Below are positions 22,708-34,255 of a stretch of DNA of 64,000 nucleotides, piece after piece. The position numbers were made by a program, and so were the translations under genes. The stretch is from Rhexocercosporidium sp. MPI-PUGE-AT-0058 (Eukaryota; Ascomycota; Leotiomycetes; Helotiales), in contig JAGTJL010000030.1 in assembly GCA_020746875.1 (NCBI GenBank), forward strand, positions 248,001 to 312,000, written 5' to 3'. The notes under the pieces were generated by a model. That model worked only from the letters and a program-made list of their open reading frames with translations, made no database searches and was not told where the DNA came from. The stretch's first letter is position 1. Every line of letters starts with the position of its first letter.

Positions 22708-24006
22708 TCACCTCTTCCCCAAAAAGCCTAACGCCCCAACAACAAGCGCATCCACGCCCGTCTCTAAAGTCGGCCTCAAAACCGGGGCAAAATAGGCGCT
22801 ATGATTAATAGGAACATCCTCCAATCTGCCCTCCCTCTCCTTCTCCCTCCAAGTCTCCTTATCCACGCCCCCAAAAACCCAATAACAATACGGCACACCC
22901 TTCCCCCCATTCGCCTTCCCATTCGGCGCTTCCGTCGCAAGGACAGCAAAATCCTCACTGCCACCAAGAGGACTACACGACGGGTTATGCGAATCCCCAA
23001 AATAGGAGGTGAACGCTCTCTGCACGGTTTTCGTGGTCTCCTCGTCATTGATCGTGAATGGGAAAGAAGACGTATTCTCCCACAACGGCTCTTTCGGACT
23101 CCCACTCGCTTCGCACTCAGCTTTCACGATACGTTTGATAGCAGCTAGGACCCGCGTCCTTGTCGCAGGCGCCACAGTCCGCACGTTTATCTTGATGACC
23201 GCTTCATCGGCAATGATATTCTCCGTCATGCCAGCCTGAACACTTCCAACCGTAACAACAGCCGCTTCTCTCGGGTCGACTTCGCGAGATACGACGGTCT
23301 GCAGCCGGACGATGATATGTGCAGCCAGGACAACCGGATCGATCGTCCGATGAGGTTGGCTCGCATGTCCGCCTCTTCCATAGACAGTGACTCTGAAAGA
23401 ATCAGCAGCGGAGGCGAAACTACCAACTCTCGTGCCTACTTCCCCAGATGCGAAAGGCATGACATGTTGTCCTAGCACGATATCCGGAGCCGGACAGTTG
23501 TGTTTAGATGGGTCGTACAAGCCATCAGTTATCATTGCCTTCGCGCCCGCACCACGCTCTTCGTTCGGCTGGAAGAGAATGATGAGCGTACCAGCCCATT
23601 CCGCGCGTGAGGAAGAGAGGGTCGATGCAGCGGCTAGCATGCATGTAATATGCATGTCGTGACCACAGGCGTGCATGACTGGTTTCTCGACGCCGTCTTC
23701 GACGTCGACTTCTCGCTTCTTGCTCGCGTATGGGAGGCCGGTTAGTTCTTTCACGGGGAGCGCATCGGTATCTGCGCGGAGTAGGATGGTTGGGCCGTCT
23801 CCATTCTTGAGGATCCCGATTAGTCCTGTGCCGCCTATGTAGGTGCGGACGTCGAAGTCCGGGAGGGAACGGAGGTGTTTGGCTGCTGTAGTGGCGGCGA
23901 GGTGTTCTTGAAGGGATAGGCCGGGGTTCTGATGGAGATTCTTGTAGAGAGCTTCGTAGGGTGTTAGGTCTGGTCTGTGTTTTTCTAGGAGGGCTTTGGC
24001 GGACAT
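22708..24006 (-). CDS. M20 family amidohydrolase (aminoacylase / hippurate hydrolase type)
   Basis: Single exon of 432 residues from the ATG at 24006 (MSAKALLEKHRPDL); an upstream ATG at 24069 would add 21 residues unlike the family. Metal-binding motifs are clear: LRADTDALPVKE (about residue 80), MHACGHDMH (about 110) and FQPNEERGAGAKAM (about 145), with LGQHVMPFASG and the dimerisation-domain start FRVTVYGRGGHASQPH further on. SPLGGSEDFAV near residue 375 supplies the last ligands. This is the M20D layout of enzymes that split N-acyl or N-aromatic acyl amino acids in the cytosol. The gene appears intact between two HET fossils. Substrate not determined. Confidence 0.92.
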   Translation of the reverse strand: MSAKALLEKHRPDLTPYEALYKNLHQNPGLSLQEHLAATTAAKHLRSLPDFDVRTYIGGTGLIGILKNGDGPTILLRADTDALPVKELTGLPYASKKREVDVEDGVEKPVMHACGHDMHITCMLAAASTLSSSRAEWAGTLIILFQPNEERGAGAKAMITDGLYDPSKHNCPAPDIVLGQHVMPFASGEVGTRVGSFASAADSFRVTVYGRGGHASQPHRTIDPVVLAAHIIVRLQTVVSREVDPREAAVVTVGSVQAGMTENIIADEAVIKINVRTVAPATRTRVLAAIKRIVKAECEASGSPKEPLWENTSSFPFTINDEETTKTVQRAFTSYFGDSHNPSCSPLGGSEDFAVLATEAPNGKANGGKGVPYCYWVFGGVDKETWREKEREGRLEDVPINHSAYFAPVLRPTLETGVDALVVGALGFLGKR

Positions 24007-25140
24007 TTTGGGCGGTTGATTGAAGGTGAGATGAGTGAGTTTAGTATTTATTGCTGGTCCCCCTCCCATGGAATCGAATCAGATGTTGAGCCGAGGTAGG
24101 TTGTTCTAACGGGAAGGGATCTTGATATTGTGATACGATGGAGAATACATCAGATTTAAATTGAGATTTATGATGTCGTTGTTTCCCTGCTTAAAGCTTG
24201 AAGGTGGGGGCGGGGGTGGCGGGAAGGAAGCGAGGGGAGAAAGGGGGTGAAGCACGTGATATTGATTTCTTCGAGAAAATTGAATACCAGAGGGATTTCT
24301 CTAGTCGCTTACAAAATTGGCTTCCTTTCAGACTCACTTAAAGATTCGAAGGCACACCTGAATGAAGGACAAGTACATATCATGTGACCAGTAATTGCGA
24401 AGTATATTACCATACGAAGGTACGAAGTCTATAGAGACACTTGAATCTTTTAAAACATTATAAAGTAAAATTTGAAATCGGGTTTACATCCTACTATAAT
24501 TTGTCAAATTCTCGGCTATGTTTGCCATATCCAATAAGTTCACTGCATACATGACGCAGGCCAACTCCCAATTTAAATAGTAAGCTTTTGGAACCAAGGC
24601 AAGCTGTACGGAGTAAAGATTTACGTTAAGAACTTAGCATTTCCTCTGCACGATTTGATTACTAGTCTCGATACATATCTTAGTGTCATCCATCTTTGGC
24701 CTTCCTTAAATCTAACCCTCCGCCTGAAAGCACATTTACAGCTCCGTTAGCTTTTACAAGGCCAATTTCTTTTGAGTCAATGAAAAAAACATTTAGCAAC
24801 AACCAACCGACTGATCGGTCTACGAACAAAATGTGACAGCGATCGGCTGGCTATCGCGGGGATATGCCGATGCGCATCGACGCCACCATTACGATGAGGC
24901 CGCTCAACTTCGTCGAAATGACCACCAGCCTCAAGCAACTATCACTCCAAACTCGACAAATAGTCTCTCACGCATGTCCTACTCCACTGTGAACCAACTA
25001 TCCTTAAGTCGCCTTGGGTCTTCCACATTATGTCAAAGTTGTTGTATTATCGACTTCCAACCAGGAGACACACTCGTCTTCTCTCACTTCCACCCTTATC
25101 GAGGGGGTTACAATTATCCGTTTCAATCGACAGTTATATG
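24007..25140. other. Intergenic, AT-rich
   Basis: Upstream of the M20 gene a G-rich tract (24205-24250) lies in the likely promoter. From 24300 to 24830 the sequence is AT-rich with no gene. The stretch 24833-25140 may hold the decayed N-terminus of the next HET fossil. Confidence 0.45.
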
Positions 25141-26235
25141 ATAGGCTCTATACTACAATATGAAGCGCTCTCGTATGTCTAGGGAGATTCACATCGCAGC
25201 ATGCTGATCAGATGCAATGGAGTTTCCGTCGCGGTGACGCAGAGCCTGCACTCGGCTCTTCAACGCCTCCAAACACCCGATGGATCGCGCTTGATGTGGA
25301 TTGATGCCATATGCATCAATCAAGACGATTCAGAAGAGCGGTCCATTCAGGTTACCCTGATGAGGGAGATATACTTGCGAGCACAGGCAGTGATAGTTTG
25401 GCTTGGCCCTAGGCGGACACACACAATGGCCGCCTGGGCGACGATGCAGCTTATATGTACGACCTACCAAGAGGTACTGTAGAAAAAAGACGATGAAGTT
25501 GACTAGTATGCCCGCACGCGACTTCCAGATCTGGCTATTTCAGATCCCTCGACGGCAAAACCTCCGACTAGCATAGAGATCGATGATCTCGACAACCTCG
25601 ACGTGTGCTCAGTAATACAGCAGATATTGCACCACCCGTGATTCACAAGGCCATGGGTCTTTCAAGAGGCAGCATGCGCCCGCCACCTATCTGTTCGTTG
25701 CTGAGAGCTCTCAATGACATGGGAGACTTTGCGGGTCGTTTGCTGCTTTATGAGAGAGCAGCAGGTGCCAGAAATGCTCCAGGATGCCTAGCAAATCGCA
25801 AACAACATGGTCCGCCTCCAAGACACTCTACCCAACCTCAGACTATCCGACTCGGAGTTTCAACCTGGGCATCCCGGGTGGCATTATCTCTCAACCTACA
25901 TTTCGCCGTCCTCCTTCGGGTGCCGTGGAAGACCGGAAAATATATCGAGTCAGCCAATCCCTCGCAACATCCCGCCTGGGTATTTCATCTTTGTCGCCCG
26001 AGTGAGAGTCAAATGCAAGATCTTCTACACTACGAAAGGCTACATTTGGAATATGTCCCGAGTGGGCGGAACCGGGCGATTCACTCTGTTTCATGGACGC
26101 AGTCATGTCCCATTTGTACTACGGGCGGTGGGAGACGACCATTTCCACCTGGTAGGGGAGAGCTACTGCCACGGTAAGATGAGCGGGCAGATAGAGGGAC
26201 TTGTGAAAGAGAAGACGAATTTTCGACTGGTATGA
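25141..26235 (+). pseudogene. HET-domain gene inactivated by six in-frame stops
   Basis: One reading frame from 25141 to 26235 retains most of a HET protein. Its text is YEALSYV-stop-GDSHRSMLI (25159-25209), then MWIDAICINQDDSEERSIQV, VIVWLGPRR, FTRPWVFQEAACARHL, and near the end VPFVLRAVGDDHFHLVGES. Stops lie at 25180 (TAG where the family has the Trp of SYVWG), 25480 (TAG), 25504 (TAG), 25639 (TGA where the family has Trp before FTRPW), 25702 (TGA) and 25792 (TAG). TGG to TAG/TGA, and CAG or CGA to a stop, are all C:G to T:A changes. A short out-of-frame stretch (about 26047-26106) that reads like GICPEWAEPGD suggests one insertion and one compensating deletion. The start is not visible. 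It cannot make a full protein. Confidence 0.85.
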
Positions 26236-27668
26236 TGTAAACTACATCGATCACTGTTTATTCCCACACCTACAGCTTAGGCTTTGATGCAGCAACGAGG
26301 TACTAACCTGATGACGAGATCAAGCGCAAATGCTTCGCTAACCTCGGGTAGGATAAGCTGATCTCATGTGGAACAGCTAATATACTTTGGAGTAGGAAGC
26401 GGCTAGAAAAGGGATAGCGACCAAGCAGAGTGTTTTAGTGTGAAGCCGATTTCGATGTTTACTGTAGTACACACTTAGAGAATACAGACGGGAAGCCGAT
26501 CCTGTAAGCGACTGTAAACCCAGCTGGGATTGTAAACTTTCCAGAAGAAAGACAGGAGGGGAAAAATATTAAAAGCGTAACGGTATGCTTTTACCTCGAT
26601 TTATCAATCCATCTTATCCAGTAAAAATCCTCTCCTCATCCATCCATCCCAACCAATGACATTCATTCCGTGCCACTCACACCACACCACACCACACCAC
26701 ACCACATGATCTCACTCCCCTCATCCTCAAAAATCCCCAAAGAAAACAAGCAAACAACATGCACAATAAACAAACACAACAAAACAAACCAAACCAAACC
26801 AACTAATGACATCCACTGACTCGAAAAACCAATAAACAAGCAAGCCAAAGTTTCAAAGTCCAACACACACCCATACACACCGACCAATCCCCAGCGCGCA
26901 AACCCGTCGACGGAAGGTTTTGTTGCAAATCGCAGAATCCTCGCTTTCGCTTTCGTTTCCGTTTCCCCCCCTCCCCTTCCAGTCCGTGTCTGTCTTGAGG
27001 TGCATAGATGCATGCATGCATACGCGCATACGTGCACCCACACCATATACAGCATACACCATACACCATACCTGCAGGCGTCTGGTTCGGATCCAGGGAT
27101 CGCGGATGCGTATACATACCTCGACTCCTGCTTCTACTTCTACTTCACCCATTGGATTGGATGTGAGGGGATATGCGAGTCACGTATCATATCAAGTGTT
27201 TCTTTTTTGGGCATCGGTGATTGGGTGCGTTACCCAGTCCCGCCCCCGAGACAGTGATGACATACTCTCTTCGTAGAGGAGGGAGAGAGAGAGAGAGTGC
27301 CGTATTCGTATTTTGGTGGTGGAGGTGGGTGGTGGTGGTGGTCTCTTTCGCTAAAGCAGCCAAAGCGTAGAAAGAGAAAAGGTGGAATACGATGAATACG
27401 ACTTTCTGCAGGGGAAGGGATGGGACGGGAAGTCTTGTGACTAGACTGGACATCCGATATGAGAACTTGGATTGGTGGGCCCGTCAAATAAACTATTCGT
27501 TCCGAAACAACATCTCAAAGACTATTTATTAGATCTTGGTCTCGTTGCCGAGACTTTGACGATTCTTCTAATGTATTGATTTCAAAACTAGCTATGAAAT
27601 CAGTTGCGCGTGCACTACGCTGCAACTACCTACATATATCGATCGTCCATTCCATCCACACCCCGCCA
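26236..27668. repeat. Intergenic with simple repeats
   Basis: The gap before the 3' end of Spp2. Repeats seen are accac units at about 26680-26705, aaacc/aaac units at 26765-26805, catgcatgcat with cgcatacgtg near 27008-27033, a (GA)n tract at 27280-27298, and GGT/GGA-rich sequence at 27315-27342. No gene is supported on either strand. Confidence 0.6.
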
Positions 27669-28865
27669 CTACCGTCTATACTCTCTATGTCTATCCCTCC
27701 CACTATCCCTATCCCTATGCCCACCATCTCTCTCCCTCTCCCGTTCCCGTTCCCTTTCCCTTTCCCTCTTATACCCCCCACCACCCCTCTCCTCCCTCCT
27801 CTCCCTCTCCCGCTCCTTCTCCCTCTTATACTCCCCGGCCTTCGGTCGTCTATCCCCACCCCCACCAAAACCACCTCCCCCCTTCCCACCCCCAGGATTC
27901 AATCTCTTCGTATCACTCTTCTGCACCCACGCGCCTAGCTCCTCCGCACCATCCAGCTCCTTCGCGCCTAGCCCCAAAAGATTCTGTCGTCTCTTAACAT
28001 CCTTCGGCTTCGCATTCTTCTCGCCCTTCCAGCCCATTCCTCTTAACATCGCGGCGCCAAATTCCTCAACGGGGATTCGCTCGTAGTCTTCTAGAGAGGA
28101 GACGTCGGGTGCGGATGCGACAGCTGCTTTGTACGCTTCTTGTTCGGAGAGGGCAGGCGTGGGGATCGTGAGAGAGGGGCGGGGGTTGGAGGTTTGCGCG
28201 CCGAGGAGGGAGGCGAGGGCTTCTTCGTCTGCGGTTTTGGGTTTTGGTGGAGGTTGTTCGGAGTCCTCCTCCTGATTCGAACTACCAGCATCACCAGCCT
28301 GGCCATCCTTCTCCCGTTCTTGGGGGACATCGCGATCTTCAGTCCTCGCCCGTTTCCTAACACTCAACCCCCATTGAATAGCATCATCATCCCCATTAAC
28401 GACATCGACACCCTCCGTCTTCCCCTCTCCCTTCCCTTCTCTCTCTTTCGCAACAGCATCCCTCTGCGCCCTCGCCTCAGGCGGCAGTAAATCCCTTCTA
28501 GACCCTCTACTCCTAGCCTCCCCCCTCCAATCCCTATTCGCCAACTTCTTGATCACCAATTCCCCTCCTCTCCTCCCGTTCCCATTCCCATCCCCACCGC
28601 TCTCGCGCTCAGAGTGTATGATAGCACCCTCAGCCCCAAACCCCGTCACAGCTTCATGTCCACCCCTTCCGCCTCTCCTCTCATGATCACGTTCGTCCTC
28701 AGAGTCGCTGTCATGCTGGAAGGTAGTGCGCGGCCTCTTGCCTAGGTTCGAGGAGGGAGGTGCGGCTTTGGATTTCGAGTTCGAGGAGCTGGGCTTCGCG
28801 GAGAGGGAGAAGCCTTTTATTGCTACTTTGCCTGGCGCAGGAGGCGCGTCTTTGGAGGGTGACAT
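27669..28865 (-). CDS. SPP2: Pre-mRNA splicing factor Spp2 (G-patch protein)
   Basis: Single exon of 398 residues from the ATG at 28865 (MSPSKDAPPAPGKVAIKGF); the frame is open to 29039, but the first 58 codons are unlike the family. The start has the PGKVxIKxxxFSL motif of Spp2/GPKOW proteins. The middle is low-complexity with LVIKKLANRDWRG. A G-patch-like segment, YERIPVEEFGAAMLRGMGW, lies at about residues 259-280, followed by RRQNLLGLGAKEL. The C-terminus is a long run of Arg/Glu/Asp/Gly (27670-27850), giving the CT-rich plus strand. In yeast Spp2 binds and activates the helicase Prp2 before the first splicing step. It follows Vid21 tail-to-head with only intergenic sequence between. Confidence 0.88.
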   Translation of the reverse strand: MSPSKDAPPAPGKVAIKGFSLSAKPSSSNSKSKAAPPSSNLGKRPRTTFQHDSDSEDERDHERRGGRGGHEAVTGFGAEGAIIHSERESGGDGNGNGRRGGELVIKKLANRDWRGEARSRGSRRDLLPPEARAQRDAVAKEREGKGEGKTEGVDVVNGDDDAIQWGLSVRKRARTEDRDVPQEREKDGQAGDAGSSNQEEDSEQPPPKPKTADEEALASLLGAQTSNPRPSLTIPTPALSEQEAYKAAVASAPDVSSLEDYERIPVEEFGAAMLRGMGWKGEKNAKPKDVKRRQNLLGLGAKELDGAEELGAWVQKSDTKRLNPGGGKGGGGFGGGGDRRPKAGEYKREKERERERREERGGGGYKRERERERERERERDGGHRDRDSGRDRHREYRR

Positions 28866-29440
28866 TGGGGAAGGTGATGCGCGTGGTTGTAAGTGGGTGG
28901 AGGTGGATAGATGTGTGGTGTTTGGAGGCAAGATACTCCAGGTTGAGAGTGTCCTGGGTGAGGCGAGGCACCCTCGAGATTCTGGACTTGGAAATTTACA
29001 ATTTGCGCTGTTTGCTAGATCTAGAAACCTGGATTTCAAGGCCGAGGAATTCCACGTGACGACGGAACAGGATGCGATTCATTCCAGGTTGATCTCCACA
29101 TGTCAGACTTGGCTTCGCACTTCACTCACAACAGAGGCAGAGAATAAAGTAGAGCAGAGGAATTATGTAATGCATTCCAACCTCCCCTCTCTGGAGAATG
29201 AAGGCATGCTCGTTGTTCTGTCCACCAAAAAACACTGCAGCTGCTAAAAAGCGATGCTGTTCCATACCAGGGGGTACCGACTTTACTCTAACAATGTAAT
29301 ACCAGCCCGCCTGACCACAACCCATCCATTTCCCAATAACCCAAAAACGGAATAACCCTTGCCATAGCAATAGCCATGTCCATAATCCTACCCATACCCA
29401 TAACAATACACCTCAGTACACTACCCATACAAAATCATGT
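28866..29440. other. Intergenic between Vid21 3' end and Spp2
   Basis: About 570 bp containing the Spp2 promoter and 5' leader and the Vid21 3' end. Plus-strand frames here are the reverse reading of Spp2 or chance. Confidence 0.5.
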
Positions 29441-32400
29441 CTATTTGCCACTTTGTACACTTGCTGAACCGGAGCTTGCTCGGTGAGCATGCCCTTGAGC
29501 TGAATTCCCGCCGTTTCCGTTTCCGTTTCCATTTCCATTTTGTGGGCTCTGACCATTTCCTACGATCGATGCTGCTTGCTGTGCTTGTTGAGCGGCCTTT
29601 TGTTGATTTTCTTGCTGCTGTCTCAACATCTGAGCGTATAATTGCGGTGTACCTTGGGTAGCATTGGTCATGGCATTCATTCCAGCGGCGATGGCGTTCC
29701 CTCCAGCAGCTGCGTTCATTGCACTTTGTGCAAATCCTTGTCTTTGATGCTGCTGCTGCTGGTGTGGCTGAAAGATGGCTTTGGAGAGGTTGGTCTGAAT
29801 CATACTTGTAATCTGGTCGCTGGTGGCGTTGGGGTACTTCTGCTTAATTTGATGTTCGAGCATAGAGATGTGTGATGCAGCTGCAGTGTTGGGCGGTTGA
29901 AGAGGGTTTTGCCCCATTCGTGGAGACCCTGCATGGCCTTGTCCAGGAGTAGGCACATGATTTGCTGGTGGGGTAGAAACTCCATTGGCATTTGGGTTGA
30001 ATGGAGGCATCATGTTGTTTTGCATCTGGAATCCAGGTTGAGGCATACCATTCATGCGCGGAGGGGAGTTGTGCATTTGAGGAGATTGGCCGGGCATCTG
30101 GCCTTGCTGCTGTAAACGAATGGCTTGTTGATGTTGCGAAATTTGTTGAGCACGGCTGACGAGTCCTACATCGAGCACTGGGTTTGGCAATGGCATTTGT
30201 CCCTGCATCTGGGCTGTAGGGACACCATTCATAGGCATTTGGGGGACGCGGAGATTGTTAGGCATAGGTTGACCAGGCATTTGAGGTGGCATAGGGCGAG
30301 GTCTGTTCTGACCTGGCACAGTGAGGTTTTGGCCACTCGGAGGAGCGAGCCCGTTCATAGGCATCGCTCCATTGACAGGCCGAGGGACTCCGTTGGGTAG
30401 ACCAGGCTGCTGTGGATTGGCAGGGTTTCTCCCAGGTTGCGTTTGCTGCGCCTTGCAGAATGTTAGTCAAAAGTCATTACAGGTGTCTGAGAAATGGTGA
30501 GTTTACTCTTGCGGCGGCCATCTGCCGCTGTTGCATTTGCAACATTCGCTCGCGTAATTGCTCCTCCCGCTCATGTTTCAGCTTGCTGAAGTCTTGTGGA
30601 GTGGTAGCAAGAAGGTTGCGATTGCCATTGGGAGCCTCGTTGGCCTTCCGCATAGCAGCCATGCCTTGAGCATGAGCCTGTTTCTGTAGACTGGTCTCAC
30701 GTTTCTTGGCCAATTTTCTCATTGCATCAACTAAGGTCAGATGTTTTTGGTTCCTCCGACGTTCAACTCGAACGCTGGTAGTGGGTCTTCTTCTAGGAGC
30801 TGGCTGTACTTGACCATTGGCGTTGGGTTGTGGGGGAGCTGCGTTATTCTGAGCCGTCACGTTACGATTGGCAGCATCGATACGAGACGTGTATGCTTTG
30901 AAGTACTGTGTCTTCTGCATGTCAGCAGGTAGCCCTTCCAGGTGAATCCACCGTTCGAAGCATTCCCAGGGGGTGCGACGTTCGGCGCCAGAAACATATA
31001 GTGATTTGCTTCCAAGCAGGCTCGATATAAGTGACCAGTTGTAAGAATAATCCCGTACATATCCCTTCAGCTCATTGTCTTCGTCCCATGTCCACTGAGA
31101 AGCTATGCGGGATTCGAAAAAGCTTTGGAGTGGCATTTGGAATTCCGATGGGGGTCTGAACTGGTGTGAGGAATGGATGCGATCTCGAATGTGCTTGTGC
31201 TCAGGGTTAAAAAGCGCAACGTCTGTCTTCTCAGGTGGCAGGATGGGTCTTTTTGATTGTTGCTCGCCATATACCACGTGATCTTCGTCATCATCCTCGA
31301 GCTCGTACTCAAATCGACTCTTCTTCCTTGGAGGTGCTGAAGTCTTGAGTTCTAGACGACCTTCAACGTACTTACTCAGAGGTAGGGCAGGTCGCTTCCA
31401 GAATCGATCAGGGTCAATGTCCGAGGTTGGCAAATCCGTTCGTGGGACTTGCAACGGCGCGCCGTACATTGGAAGCTCGTCAAGAAGCTTGTCGGTTGTG
31501 GGTGATCTCCGAAGGCCAAATACAACATCGTCATCTTGTAATCCGAAAATGGCAGTAGGAGCAACAGTGTCAAGCAGATTCAGTCTCGGCTCTTCATCAA
31601 AATCATCCATGGACGAATCAAATTCAGCAGAGGCAACAAGATCTGGCGTTGGATGCGTGCCAGCCTGGCTAGACAAATCTCCCATCTCCACATCCTTTGA
31701 GGGGTCTGCGATTGGAGGTGGTGTGGCCTTCACCTGGAGGATCTTTCGATCCTCTGGACTGGACTCCACCCATTCCGCACATGCATTTGCCAAATTTCTG
31801 GCCACTGTGCTCTTCCATTTTCGTTCCTCTCGAAAGTCCGTTCGCATCCATTTGGCTTCTTGGAGGAGGAGATCCCAGTGGCTTGTTTGACGGATAGGCT
31901 CTGCCGATCTTTTGGGCTGTCTCAACGTCCATTTGTTAGAAGACTGTAGATTGTAGATCCGCTTGAGAACCTTGGAAGTCTGGTTTTCACAGATGGTAAC
32001 ATAGGCATTTGATGTTGTGATCGTTTTATGTGCAGTCTGCAGGATGGCATCCAGGGGACGGCTCTTGTCCGTTGATGCGGTAGCGAGGAATAGAGGCATA
32101 AAATAATCATCCTTCAACGCCTGGGCTGGCGAGGCATTTGCCACCAAGGAATTATCCGCGGCAGCTGGCTTCGGTGGGCGTCCCGGAAATACAACCGTGG
32201 AAAGCTTACTTCTTTCCTTTTCCCTTGCCTTCTCGGCCAAACTTCGAACACGAGTGCCCGGAGATTGTGGAGTAGTACTCCTTGATGGAGAGTGGGAATT
32301 TCCCGCGGAATCTGTAGAAGTGCTGGGTTTTGGTGTTTCTCCCAAAATTTCCGAGACTGACTTGTGACGTATGGCTCCAGATGCCACTCTCGTGGTCATC

Positions 32401-34255
32401 CGCTCCAGCACTGGGGGAGGCGCTGGCGTAGAAGGTGTCTTTCGGGGTGTGGCCGAGGTTGGAGTAGTGGAAGATGCAATGGACTCATTTGCTGGCTTTG
32501 GTGCAGTCTCGGATGGCTTTGAAGGGGCCAGAGAAGATACGGGAGAGCTCTCGGTCGCAGGTAGACTCTCGAATGAATCCTTGACGGTCCTTGTATCAAC
32601 ATCCATAGCATCAGCAGCGGGCGTGACATCTTCTTCCGCCTCGGAATCGGGCACCTCGGATAGTTTGGCCACTGATCCCTCTGGCTCAACTGCAGGTATT
32701 TTGGGTGTGTTCATGACTTCGTCTTCAGGAGTTGGTACACCAACAACTTCATCTTCGTCCTCAACGATATCCCTCACTACCTCACTAGCCTCCTTTATGA
32801 GTCGTGCAGCTGTAGCCCTATTCACATCACTGCTGCTGACCTGTGAATCACCGGCTGGCTCATCAGAAATACCGGCAGGTTGGTCGTGGAGGGATTGGTC
32901 ATCGGCCCCGTTATCCTTCATAATCTCGGCGACAGAAACGTTTATTTGTGCCTGCAGTATCTTATCATGCTCTTCCTTTTCAGCAGCCTCCTCTGGTGTT
33001 GGTTTCAAAGCCGGCGGTGTCGAAGCATCATCGTCCTTGGTATCCATTCTTTCAGCATCATATCTCGACTCATTTTCTGGACTGGTATCTGTTGATGCTT
33101 CGTGCATGGCCGGAGTGGTCGCAGAATTGGCATCGATGGTAGAGCCGGGCGATGAGAGGACATCTGCATTCCGGATAACATCTCGAGGTGGGTTGATCAA
33201 TAGCCGTCCATTTTCTTCCTGCCTCTGCTCACGAGCATTCTTTGCATCCCGAATCCGCTGTTCTTGCACTTCCTTGGGGGGAAGATGTGCCGTTACGGCC
33301 TTATGGTGTTCATCGAGTGACGCCAGTCCTTCGATAGGTTGTCCCGGTAAGTTTGCAACATCATCCGCAGAGATGGGCATGGCCTTCCTTGGATCCACGC
33401 CGGGACTATTCGGCCGACTCTCTACTCTTGTCCGTATCCTGTCACTCTCTAATGCGGGTGCTGGAACCGTGTCATCCTGCACCGGTGGTTGGGTTTCGTT
33501 CGCATGCTCGAAGGTCTCCTCGACGATCTCGTCGAGTACTGCGGATTCCTCTGCGGGAAGATCGGTCTGCGAGCCCTTCGAAGCCGATCGTTGCATTGGT
33601 ATTCCTTGAACAGTTCCTAAGTTCAAATTCGAGTCCCCTCCCAGCTCGGTGGTCGGTGTTGCTGTTGCTGTCCCAGCATCGCTCTTGTTACTAGGCGTCG
33701 CCGCCCGGCTCTTCCTCGACCGGGAGCCATCACGCTGACCCTTTGATGCCTTGCGAGGTCTGGCATCGGGACTGCCTTTGCGGGAGGATGCTTTCTGCTT
33801 GGAGGTGTTGGATCTTAATTGTCGACGCGTAGGAAGGTTAGACTCGTCGAACAGCCGGTCTCTGCAGACACCGAATTAGCAAACTGACACGTGCCAATGG
33901 AACCACGCCCTCGACGGCAGCAATAGTTGATGGGGTCTGGAGTTTGCACGTACTGTAGGATGTCGGTGACTTCGAGGAAGCGTGCTTCTGCAGCAGAGGT
34001 GGGCGGCGCGTCGGGGTTGGAGAGGTTGGTCTGGGGAAGGGGGCCTTCATGGTCGCAAAGAGCGAAGAACTCGCGGAGCTTCCTCTTGCGCGACGTAACA
34101 ATTCGACTACAACCATCAGCATCATGATACCGGCATGCATCGACGCGCCGCGACGGGCGCTTTCGAATGAGGGTGATGGCAGAATTGATTTACCTGAGTT
34201 CCGTTTGTTTCGATCGTAAAAGCCGTGCGCGGTCGGCAGCCCCAACCTCACTCAT
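29441..34255 (-). CDS. VID21: NuA4 acetyltransferase scaffold Vid21/Eaf1
   Basis: Four exons, 34194-34255, 33954-34106, 30507-33861 and 29441-30451, joined in phase by introns of 87, 92 and 55 nt, give 1526 residues. The start MSEVGAADRARLLRSKQTEL and the following SRKRKLREFFALC and FDESNLPTRRQLR are typical of fungal Vid21. A long acidic disordered region is followed by the HSA domain (about residue 733, SHWDLLLQEAKWMRTDF), which binds actin-related proteins. The SANT/Myb domain follows (about 994, WTWDEDNELKGYVRDYSYNW, ending ERRTPWECFERW). The last exon is Gln/Pro/Met/Asn-rich. In yeast this protein is the assembly platform of the NuA4 histone H4 acetyltransferase in the nucleus. Length matches orthologues and the gene looks intact. 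Confidence 0.94.

Noticed and set aside
27604..28086. Pro/Leu/Ser-rich plus-strand frames
   Set aside because: They are antisense of the Arg/Glu-rich C-terminus of Spp2.
28726..29247. 173-codon plus-strand frame
   Set aside because: It overlaps the 5' part and leader of Spp2 in antisense and has no family features.
32371..33609. 412-codon Ser/Gly/Val-rich plus-strand frame
   Set aside because: It is the reverse reading of the acidic disordered region of Vid21; that region's composition leaves the opposite strand open.
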